Of a stretch of 8,313 bases of DNA, positions 1-5,469 are shown piece by piece. This stretch comes from Clostridiaceae bacterium (lineage in GTDB: Bacteria; Bacillota; Clostridia; Acetivibrionales; DTU013). The first letter of the stretch is position 1. Each line of letters begins with the position of its first letter. The position numbers and the translations under genes are program-made. The stretch lies in the NCBI GenBank assembly GCA_012799845.1, contig JAAZKL010000083.1, positions 1 to 8,313 on the forward strand. The letters run 5' to 3'. The notes beneath the pieces are model-generated. The model was given only the letters and a program-made list of their open reading frames with translations. It was not told the origin of the DNA and made no database searches.

Positions 1-123
1 GAATATGTCTATGGAACCGACGGAGATATAACTGATCCCTATAGCGGCGATGAGGCGGAATACAGGCATTGCGCGGCAGTCATTTCGCAGGCTGTCGAAA
101 AACTTATAGAAAAGTTAAAATAA
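1..123 (+). CDS. Low-molecular-weight protein phosphatase, C-terminal fragment (5' end outside window)
   Basis: Reading frame 1 is open from the left edge to a TAA at 121-123 and encodes the last 40 residues of a protein. It contains DITDPYSGDEAEYRHC near the middle, which matches the end of the low-molecular-weight phosphotyrosine phosphatase fold: the Asp-Pro pair carries the general-acid aspartate, followed by the usual 'PYGG...YR.C' stretch and a closing amphipathic helix. The N-terminal CX5R catalytic loop is off the window, so activity and substrate (phosphotyrosine, or phosphoarginine as in Bacillus subtilis YwlE) cannot be judged. The neighbourhood agrees: in Firmicutes a YwlE-like phosphatase commonly sits just before rpiB. 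It ends 59 nt before the rpiB start, so cotranscription is likely. Confidence 0.8.
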   Translation, partial: EYVYGTDGDITDPYSGDEAEYRHCAAVISQAVEKLIEKLK

Positions 124-134
124 ACTATAGCGCT

Positions 135-163
135 TTGACTTTACTATTTCGATAATATAAAAT
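135..163 (+). promoter_or_regulatory. Possible sigma-A promoter upstream of rpiB
   Basis: TTGACT at 135-140 and TAAAAT at 158-163 are separated by 17 nt; each matches the sigma-A consensus at five of six positions. Transcription would begin near 170, giving a very short leader that starts at the ribosome binding site, which is a weakness of the call. The 44-nt gap is AT-rich compared with its surroundings, which helps. It would add to read-through from the phosphatase gene rather than replace it. Confidence 0.35.
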
Positions 164-182
164 TGTAATGGAGGTTGGAACT

Positions 183-641
183 ATGTTGGCAATAGCAAGC
201 GATCACGCGGGCTTCGGCCTGAAAAGCGAAATAATAGAACATCTTAAAGAGATCAATGTCCCGTTTGAGGATCTTGGTACATGTGACTGCACTACATCCG
301 TGGATTATCCCGATTATGGGCTTAAGGTGGCAGAAGCAGTGGCTTCAGGCACCCACGACCGCGGGATCATAGTCTGCGGCACCGGCATCGGCATATCGAT
401 AGCAGCCAACAAAGTCCCGGGCATCAGAGCTGCCCTGTGTACCGATACGTACATGGCAAGGATGAGCCGCGAACATAACGATGCGAATGTTCTCGCCCTC
501 GGTGCAAGGGTTTTGGGCACAGGCCCTGCGATCGATATAATCGATACGTGGCTGAACACTTCTTTCCTGGGCGGGAGGCATCAGCGAAGAGTGGACAAGT
601 TCACTGACATTGAGAAGAAATATTCCAAAACACATACATAA
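183..641 (+). CDS. rpiB: Ribose-5-phosphate isomerase B (RpiB/LacAB family)
   Basis: Interconverts ribose 5-phosphate and ribulose 5-phosphate in the cytosolic pentose phosphate pathway. The 152-residue product has the RpiB signatures: SDHAGFGLK at residues 6-14, the DYPDYG stretch at 41-46, the catalytic-cysteine loop CGTGIGIS starting at Cys65, and HNDANVLALG from His98. Numbering matches Escherichia coli RpiB (catalytic Cys66, His99) almost exactly. I place the start at the ATG at 183 rather than the in-frame ATG at 168: GGAGG at 170-174 lies 8 nt before it and would be inside the gene if 168 were used, and family members begin just before the SDHAG motif. The upp start follows after 15 nt, so the two are probably cotranscribed. 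Related LacA/LacB subunits share this fold, but length and context favour RpiB. Confidence 0.95.
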   Translation: MLAIASDHAGFGLKSEIIEHLKEINVPFEDLGTCDCTTSVDYPDYGLKVAEAVASGTHDRGIIVCGTGIGISIAANKVPGIRAALCTDTYMARMSREHNDANVLALGARVLGTGPAIDIIDTWLNTSFLGGRHQRRVDKFTDIEKKYSKTHT

Positions 642-656
642 CCGGGGGGGCTGCAT

Positions 657-1286
657 ATGGAAAAAGTTTTTGTATTCGATCATCCGCTGATACAGCACAA
701 GATCTCTTTATTAAGGGATAAGAACACGAACGTCAAGGAATTCAGGGAGCTGGTGTCGGAGATAGCCATGCTCATGGGGTACGAAGTCACAAGAAATATG
801 CCCCTGAAGGAAGTTGAGATAGAGACTCCCGTTGCTATGGCAAAAACAAAAGTAATATCGGGCAAGAAACTGGGCATCGTCCCAATACTCAGGGCCGGAC
901 TCGGAATGGTGGACGGGATGCTGAGCCTGCTGCCGATGGCTAAAGTGGGTCATATAGGACTTTACCGTGACCCTGAGACGCTGGAGCCCGTGGAGTACTA
1001 CTGCAAGCTGCCTGTCGACGCCCATGAGCGCGAGATCGTTGTTCTCGATCCAATGCTCGCAACCGGCGGCTCAGCTTCAGCAGCGATAAAGTTTATAAAA
1101 GAAAAAGGCGTGGCAAGCATAAAACTCATGTGCCTGATAGCCGCAAAAGCAGGCATAGAAAGGATAAACAAAGATCACCCCGATGTGGAGATCTACTGTG
1201 CCGCAGTAGATGAAAAACTGAACGACCACGGGTACATCGTCCCCGGCCTGGGCGACGCGGGCGACAGGCTTTTCGGCACCAAGTAG
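657..1286 (+). CDS. upp: Uracil phosphoribosyltransferase
   Basis: Makes UMP from uracil and PRPP, the pyrimidine salvage step. The 209-residue product is full length for the family. Visible signatures are the GIVPILRAGLGM segment (residues 73-84), the PRPP-binding loop DPMLATGGSA (131-140), and the C-terminal uracil-binding stretch GYIVPGLGDAGDR (192-204), ending in the normal FGTK. The ATG at 657 is preceded by a run of seven G (644-650) with 6 nt spacing, acting as a G-only Shine-Dalgarno; the family N terminus (KVFVFDHPLIQHK) begins right at this ATG. The stop codon TAG ends at 1286, and its last G is the first base of the repeat array that follows. It lies 15 nt after rpiB and is followed by the dCMP deaminase gene, a pyrimidine-related neighbour. 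Confidence 0.97.
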   Translation: MEKVFVFDHPLIQHKISLLRDKNTNVKEFRELVSEIAMLMGYEVTRNMPLKEVEIETPVAMAKTKVISGKKLGIVPILRAGLGMVDGMLSLLPMAKVGHIGLYRDPETLEPVEYYCKLPVDAHEREIVVLDPMLATGGSASAAIKFIKEKGVASIKLMCLIAAKAGIERINKDHPDVEIYCAAVDEKLNDHGYIVPGLGDAGDRLFGTK

Positions 1287-1390
1287 GGGACGGTTCTCAA
1301 AAACCGGGGACAGTTCTCAAAAAGTGATGATGTCCACGGGAAGAACGGCTTAATAGGGGGACAGTTCTCAAAAAACAGGGGCGGTTCCCC
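1286..1390 (+). repeat. Short G-rich interspersed repeat, three close copies plus one degenerate copy
   Basis: The 18-nt unit GGGGACAGTTCTCAAAAA occurs at 1306-1323 and 1357-1374; a one-base variant (GGGGACGGTTCTCAAAAA) is at 1286-1303. A degenerate fourth copy, GGGGCGGTTCCCC, is at 1378-1390. Copies lie in two pairs with starts 20 and 21 nt apart, separated by a 33-nt spacer (1324-1356). All are in the same orientation. I see no other copy, and no inverse copy, in the window. From memory, G-rich GGGGAC(A/G)GTTCT-type elements recur between genes in anaerobic Firmicutes and resemble REP elements mobilised by Y1-type transposases; that link is inference. No reading frame is supported here. Confidence 0.8.
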
Positions 1391-1402
1391 GGAACATGTT
1401 CC
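1391..1402. repeat. 12-bp perfect palindrome beside the repeat array
   Basis: GGAACATGTTCC is its own reverse complement. It abuts the degenerate fourth repeat and overlaps a second small inverted repeat, GTTCC-CC-GGAAC at 1384-1395. It could be the end of the repeat element, an alternative RNA hairpin in the transcript, or a protein site; the sequence does not decide. Confidence 0.5.
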
Positions 1403-1459
1403 AATGCCGTGTACCGTTGCGGCGGGGTCAGGATATGGGTATTTTGGGGAGGCAATAAC

Positions 1460-1897
1460 ATGAGACCAACATGGGACGAATATTTCATGGAGATCGTCGA
1501 GTTGGTAAAAAAGAGATCGACGTGTCTCAGACGCCAAGTGGGAGCGCTTATCATAAAGGACAAGCGTATACTCGCCACAGGCTACAACGGAGCGCCGTCC
1601 GGATGTAAGCACTGCTCCGAAGTAGGCTGCCTCCGCGACAAAATGGGAATCCCGTCAGGGCAGCGCCATGAGTTGTGCAGGGCTATACACGCAGAGCAGA
1701 ACGCATTGGTACAGGCCGCTTATTCAGGCACCAGCGTGAACGGTGGTACTCTTTATGTTACCCATCAGCCATGCGTACTGTGCGCAAAAATGGCAATCAA
1801 TGCAGGCATTAAAAAGATAGTTTTCAAAGGCGACTACCCTGACGATCTGGCAATGGAACTGCTGCAGGAAGCCGGCGTAAGAGTGGTCAGAGTATAG
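1460..1897 (+). CDS. comEB: ComEB-type dCMP/cytidylate deaminase family protein
   Basis: Zinc-dependent deaminase, most likely converting dCMP to dUMP for thymidylate synthesis. The 145-residue product has the cytidine/deoxycytidylate deaminase signature: HAEQNAL at 77-83 (His77 zinc ligand, Glu79 proton shuttle) and PCVLC at 104-108 (Cys105 and Cys108 zinc ligands). A Cys/His-rich stretch (Cys49, Cys52, Cys57, His70, Cys73) precedes it, as in dCMP deaminases with a second, structural zinc; that second site is inferred. I choose the ATG at 1460 over the GTG at 1409: GGGGAGG at 1446-1452 sits 7 nt upstream, and the product then begins with the family-typical RPTWDEYFMEI. The longer frame would read out of the repeat-derived region. 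The gene is separated from upp by the repeat array. The name comEB comes from the competence-operon homologue and does not imply a role in competence. Confidence 0.9.
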   Translation: MRPTWDEYFMEIVELVKKRSTCLRRQVGALIIKDKRILATGYNGAPSGCKHCSEVGCLRDKMGIPSGQRHELCRAIHAEQNALVQAAYSGTSVNGGTLYVTHQPCVLCAKMAINAGIKKIVFKGDYPDDLAMELLQEAGVRVVRV

Positions 1898-1911
1898 GCA
1901 GGTGTGTCCGA

Positions 1912-3072
1912 TTGTCGTACATTACCGAATATGTAATTACATTTGCACTCGCATTCATAATATCGTTTTCAGCAACACCTATCGTAAGGAGACTTGCATT
2001 TAAGGTCGGCGGCGTCGACATTCCGAAGGATGACCGAAGGATGCATAAAAAGCCCATTGCCCTGATGGGCGGGCTTGCTATTATCTGCGGTTTTACAGTA
2101 TCGCTGGTATTCGATCTTGCGACCGCATCCAATATCATCACTCCGGGCAAGGATATACTCGGGCTGGTGTCGGGCATGGCGATCATCATCGTCATGGGCG
2201 TACTCGACGACATAAAAACGCTGAATGCCTGGGTCAAGCTCCTGTTCCAGGTAGCAGCCGCCGTTTGCACCGTAGCGATCTCAGGAACAAGGATATCGTT
2301 TCTGACCAACCCGTTCGGTCCCGATCAATATATAGAACTCAGCCCGTATATATCGATACCTCTGACCATCATGTGGATAGTAGGCATAACTAATGCCGTC
2401 AACCTGATCGACGGCCTGGACGGACTCGCCGCAGGCGTATCTTCCATATCATCGCTCTCGCTTTTCTTCGTTACGATACTCAGAACGGATCTGGACCTGT
2501 CCAAGGCAGTATATATCGCTTTGATAACAGCAGCGCTGTCAGGCTCGACATTGGGCTTCCTCCCGTTCAACTTCAATCCTGCGAAGATTTTCCTGGGCGA
2601 AACAGGAGCGGCCTTCCTCGGATTCATACTGGGTGTGATTTCGATCCAGGGCGTCATGAAATCGTACGCCGCAATATCGATAGCAATACCGCTGCTGGTA
2701 CTGGGTCTGCCGCTTTTTGATACGACATTTGCGATAGTAAGAAGGCTTTTCTCGCACAAGTCCATAATGCAGGGCGACAGGGGACACCTTCACCACAGGC
2801 TCATCGATATGGGACTGAGCCAGAGACAGTCTGTCCTGATACTGTATACGGCCAGCGCGACCCTGGGCCTTTGCGCCATCGTGCTCGCCGACAGGGGCAC
2901 TTTGAGCGCGGTCGTCATGTTGCTGGCAGCGGCAATATTCGTCATAGGCGGCGCCAAATATATGAACGACCGGGGACTGATCGACGATATTAATACAGCC
3001 AATGACGCCAGTCCCAAGAAGACAGTGTCAGAGAACGACGTTGAAAAATCTTCAGATGGAGCAGCAAAATGA
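1912..3072 (+). CDS. wecA: WecA/TagO-type undecaprenyl-phosphate GlcNAc-1-phosphate transferase
   Basis: Polytopic membrane enzyme (386 residues) of the MraY/WecA family that moves a HexNAc-1-phosphate, normally GlcNAc-1-P, from UDP-sugar to undecaprenyl phosphate and so starts teichoic acid or surface polysaccharide synthesis. Motifs in order: VDIPKDDRRMHKKP (35-48) after helix 1; the Asp pair LDD (98-100); NLIDGLDGLAAG (164-175); NFNPAKIFLGETGAAFLGF (220-238); DRGHLHHRL (289-297), the cytoplasmic loop typical of WecA/TagO rather than MraY. Many hydrophobic segments span the protein, and a polar tail follows residue 355. The start is a TTG at 1912 with a weak AGGTG about 7 nt upstream; no in-frame ATG or GTG lies closer to the expected N terminus. 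Oddity: the usual GD(T/S)G metal motif reads GETG (Glu230). The end overlaps the wecB start (ATGA), so the two are translationally coupled. Confidence 0.92.
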   Translation: MSYITEYVITFALAFIISFSATPIVRRLAFKVGGVDIPKDDRRMHKKPIALMGGLAIICGFTVSLVFDLATASNIITPGKDILGLVSGMAIIIVMGVLDDIKTLNAWVKLLFQVAAAVCTVAISGTRISFLTNPFGPDQYIELSPYISIPLTIMWIVGITNAVNLIDGLDGLAAGVSSISSLSLFFVTILRTDLDLSKAVYIALITAALSGSTLGFLPFNFNPAKIFLGETGAAFLGFILGVISIQGVMKSYAAISIAIPLLVLGLPLFDTTFAIVRRLFSHKSIMQGDRGHLHHRLIDMGLSQRQSVLILYTASATLGLCAIVLADRGTLSAVVMLLAAAIFVIGGAKYMNDRGLIDDINTANDASPKKTVSENDVEKSSDGAAK

Positions 3073-4214
3073 AGAGGCTTAAAATAATGCCGATATTCGG
3101 CACAAGGCCGGATGCCGTAAAAATGGCACCCCTGGTAAAAGAACTGGAAAGACATCCCGTGATCGAACCGGTAGTTTGCGTAACAGCCCAGCACAGACAG
3201 ATGCTGGACCAGGTCCTTAACATATTTCAGATAAAGCCCGACATCGACCTGGATATCATGCTGGAAAGGCAGACACTTGAACAGGTGGCGGCAAGGACCC
3301 TGGACAGGCTTTCTGCTGTACTGGAGAAGGAAAAACCCGATATGGTGCTCGTACACGGCGACACCTCCACATGCTTCATTTCATCGCTGGCCGCTTTTTA
3401 CAAGCAAATCCCCATCGGCCACGTGGAAGCAGGTCTGCGGACATTCGACAAGTATTCCCCCTTCCCTGAGGAAATGAACAGGAAGCTCACGGGGGCGCTG
3501 GCAGACCTCCATTTTGCACCCACCGCATCAAATAAAGCCAATCTCCTGAATGAAGGCATAAACCCGTATAAAATCTATATAACAGGCAATACCGTCATCG
3601 ACGCGATGCAGACCACGGTTAAAAATGATTACGTGTTCAACAGCAGCGAAATGCGAAGCATAAACCTGGAAGGCAAACGAGTCATAGCTGTGACTGCCCA
3701 CAGGCGCGAAAACCTCGGCAGCCCGCTAGAACAGATATGCCTTGCCCTGAACGACATCACCGACAGCTACGACGACGTGTGTGTCATATACGCCGTGCAT
3801 CTGAATCCGGCAGTACGGGAAACAGTATTCAGAGTTCTTGGCTCAAATCCGAAAGTCCATCTTATCGACCCCCTGGACGTCCAGGATATGCACAACCTGA
3901 TGGCCAGGTCTTTCATCATAATGACAGATTCGGGCGGTTTGCAGGAAGAGGCGCCCGCCCTGGGCAAGCCGGTGCTCGTACTGAGGAAGGAGACTGAACG
4001 GCCCGAGGCGGTGGAAGCCGGCACCGTCAAACTGGCAGGCATCGAACGCGGAAGGATAAAGGCTCTTGCATCGCAGCTCCTGGACGACCCGGCCGAATAC
4101 GAAAGAATGGCAAAGGCCGTGAATCCTTACGGCGACGGTAAAGCTTCGGGACGAATAGTAAATGCGATCCTTTATGAATTTGGAGTGATAAATGAAAAAC
4201 CGGCCGAATTCTGA
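3069..4214 (+). CDS. wecB: UDP-N-acetylglucosamine 2-epimerase, non-hydrolysing
   Basis: Interconverts UDP-GlcNAc and UDP-ManNAc in the cytosol, supplying ManNAc for wall teichoic acid linkage units or surface glycans. The 381-residue product has normal length for the family. Motifs: FGTRPDAVKMAPL at 10-22; VHGDT at 95-99 (Asp98); HVEAGLRT at 118-125 (Glu120); FPEEMNR at 132-138 (Glu134); TAHRREN at 209-215 (His211); DSGGLQEEAPALGKP at 287-301; ERPEA at 310-314; a closing NPYGDG at 352-357. These cover the active-site acid and base residues and the nucleotide and allosteric UDP-GlcNAc contacts known for this family. The ATG at 3069 has GGAG at 3058-3061, 7 nt upstream, and overlaps the wecA stop by four bases. 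WecA and WecB acting on the same sugar nucleotide explains the pairing. The last codons form the left arm of the terminator hairpin. Confidence 0.97.
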   Translation: MKRLKIMPIFGTRPDAVKMAPLVKELERHPVIEPVVCVTAQHRQMLDQVLNIFQIKPDIDLDIMLERQTLEQVAARTLDRLSAVLEKEKPDMVLVHGDTSTCFISSLAAFYKQIPIGHVEAGLRTFDKYSPFPEEMNRKLTGALADLHFAPTASNKANLLNEGINPYKIYITGNTVIDAMQTTVKNDYVFNSSEMRSINLEGKRVIAVTAHRRENLGSPLEQICLALNDITDSYDDVCVIYAVHLNPAVRETVFRVLGSNPKVHLIDPLDVQDMHNLMARSFIIMTDSGGLQEEAPALGKPVLVLRKETERPEAVEAGTVKLAGIERGRIKALASQLLDDPAEYERMAKAVNPYGDGKASGRIVNAILYEFGVINEKPAEF

Positions 4215-4224
4215 GCCGGTTTTT
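4195..4224. terminator. Bidirectional intrinsic terminator between convergent genes
   Basis: AAAAACCGGC at 4195-4204 pairs perfectly with GCCGGTTTTT at 4215-4224, leaving a 10-nt loop at 4205-4214. The T5 tract ends the + strand operon; the A5 tract is a T5 tract on the other strand and can end the rhomboid-like gene, whose stop is at 4263. The left arm encodes the last residues of WecB and the loop holds its TGA stop (4212-4214), so the terminator is built into the coding region. Confidence 0.85.
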
Positions 4225-4262
4225 GCAGCTATCACATTATTTATTGCCCGTAATGCGGCATT

Positions 4263-5126
4263 TCACATGCTGTCATCATGGTTTCCGGCGCTGCCGTCAT
4301 CATTTCCGTCGCCGACGTCACTGCTTCCCGGCGATTTGTCAGCTTTTACATGCTCATGATTGTACAAATGGTCCGCACAATATTCGTAGTCTCCGTCACA
4401 ATCCACACAGTACCGGAAGTCCATATGCCTGTCCTCCACGTCGGTCCTGCCGCAGATCGTGCACCTGTGCAATACACGTATCTTCGGCAGTTTTGCCTTG
4501 AATTCCTGCCGGTTCATATAAGCTCTCCGGTTGAACCTCACCCTGTAGTATATATCCTTCCAGAAAAACAGTATAAAGTTGACCGCAGAGCCCAAAATCG
4601 TAACTAGACCGACCAGTGGCGCAAAACCGAACGAGAACACGAGCATACCGGCATACAATATGGCCAGGTATTTTATCTTTACCGGGAAGAAAAAGAAAAG
4701 CATTATCTGGTAGTTCGGAAACAGGTATGCAAAAGCAAATATCAATGAAAGGTTAAGGTACGTGGAAGTTCCCGCTCCTCCCAGGAAAGCGCCTCCGATA
4801 GTGCCAAGGATACCGATCAGATAATACAGGTTGAACCTGAACGAACCCCATTCATGCTCCAGTGACGAACCGACCATATAGTAAAAATACAGTGTGAGCA
4901 ATATAAACAATGGGTTAGAATTCATCGGAATAAACAGGAATGTGACAAGCCTCCAAACCTCGCCCTGCATCACCAGGGATGGAATAAGCATCATTTTGCT
5001 CACCAGGTTGAGTTCGGGCGCCAGATACGACAGAACGAACACCACACCATTCAACGTGGTGATGTAAAGCATCAGGTTTTTGATGCAGTACTTCCCTATC
5101 TTCTTCTCCAGTTTATCCAGCCACAA
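4263..5126 (-). CDS. Rhomboid-like membrane protein with Cys/His zinc-binding C-terminal tail, probably not a protease
   Basis: A 287-residue membrane protein. After a short basic N terminus (WLDKLEKKIGKY), hydrophobic segments lie at about 18-34, 62-85, 99-117, 122-137, 140-148, 150-168 and 170-188. The stretch GEVWRLVTFLFIP (55-67) and SSLEHEWGSFRF (87-98) resemble the rhomboid L1 loop and the helix-2/3 turn. The GxSG serine motif and the usual TM6 histidine are not seen; the corresponding region reads GTSTYLNLSL, so it is probably a non-proteolytic rhomboid relative. The cytoplasmic tail has Cys222, Cys225, Cys240, Cys243, Cys250, His253, His257 and His259, a likely zinc-binding finger, then an Asp/Gly/Ser-rich end. 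I place the start at a TTG (codon 5124-5126): GGGAGG on the minus strand (5136-5141) is 9 nt upstream, while the ATG just before it has no spacing. Function unknown. Confidence 0.75.
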   Translation of the reverse strand: MWLDKLEKKIGKYCIKNLMLYITTLNGVVFVLSYLAPELNLVSKMMLIPSLVMQGEVWRLVTFLFIPMNSNPLFILLTLYFYYMVGSSLEHEWGSFRFNLYYLIGILGTIGGAFLGGAGTSTYLNLSLIFAFAYLFPNYQIMLFFFFPVKIKYLAILYAGMLVFSFGFAPLVGLVTILGSAVNFILFFWKDIYYRVRFNRRAYMNRQEFKAKLPKIRVLHRCTICGRTDVEDRHMDFRYCVDCDGDYEYCADHLYNHEHVKADKSPGSSDVGDGNDDGSAGNHDDSM

Positions 5127-5459
5127 TTGTACCATCCTCCCTGTCAGCACCACTTGCTCAAATGTGTTGCATTCCTCAGCCATAGAGGAACACCCGTTAC
5201 TGAGGAGCGTCATCATTTCCTTATAAACATACCAGATTTGCAGCCATTTGTCACCAAGTACGGGAAAATATGCGGCACGTCCGCGGGACAAGGCCAAATC
5301 CAGCATATCAGGGACGATTTCTGGAGTCAAGGCTGATCAGGGAGGCCTGGTCTGTACGACTGGTATTTGATGTTCTCCAAGATGTTCGTAAACAACTGAC
5401 TTACCGATCCATGCCACACAGATACTTTCCCTGATCAAAACCCCTGACTAGTCTTTTTG
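5127..5459. other. 333-nt intergenic region without a convincing gene
   Basis: It lies between the giant-protein gene and the rhomboid-like gene, both on the minus strand. The frame of the rhomboid-like gene stays open for 68 further codons up to a TTG at 5328-5330, just after an in-frame TGA, but no ribosome binding site precedes that TTG and the extra residues match nothing I recognise. It contains a possible minus-strand promoter (5302-5330), small palindromes CTGATCAG (5333-5340) and GACTAGTC (5446-5453), and a weak terminator-like hairpin next to the upstream gene's stop. I see no RNA gene or insertion sequence. Confidence 0.5.
5302..5330 (-). promoter_or_regulatory. Possible sigma-A promoter for the rhomboid-like gene
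   Basis: Reading the minus strand, TTGACT (5330-5325) and TATGCT (5307-5302) are separated by 17 nt and match the sigma-A consensus at five and four of six positions. Transcription would start near 5295, giving a leader of about 170 nt before the TTG start at 5126. The -35 box includes the TTG that would be the start of the longest open frame, which argues against that start. Confidence 0.3.
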
Positions 5460-5469
5460 TCAGCTTTTG
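5436..5469 (-). terminator. Weak terminator-like hairpin at the end of the giant-protein gene
   Basis: On the minus strand CAAAA and CTGAC (5469-5459) pair with GTCAG and TTTTG (5448-5436) around a 10-nt loop, with a 1x3 internal mismatch. The arms overlap the stop codon (5460-5462). Only four T follow and the GC content of the stem is low, so termination here would be inefficient; it may only be an imperfect inverted repeat. Confidence 0.25.

Noticed and set aside
168..182. Upstream in-frame ATG that would add five residues (MEVGT) to RpiB
   Set aside because: It overlaps the GGAGG that serves the ATG at 183, and catalytic-residue numbering fits the shorter form.
1286..1402. CRISPR array
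   Set aside because: Units are 18 nt with 2-nt, 33-nt and 3-nt gaps, not regular spacers, the fourth copy is degenerate, and no cas gene is near.
1409..1459. GTG start giving a 17-residue N-terminal extension to the dCMP deaminase
   Set aside because: The extension reads out of repeat-flanking DNA and has no ribosome binding site, whereas the ATG at 1460 has GGGGAGG at the right distance.
1193..1612. Minus-strand open frames across the repeat array and comEB
   Set aside because: They are shadows of upp and comEB plus the repeats; no ribosome binding site and no recognisable protein features.
5127..5459. Transposase or other gene remnant in the intergenic region
   Set aside because: Three minus-strand frames were read; short protein-like pieces appear but none carries a motif I can assign, and no terminal inverted repeats or target duplications are visible.
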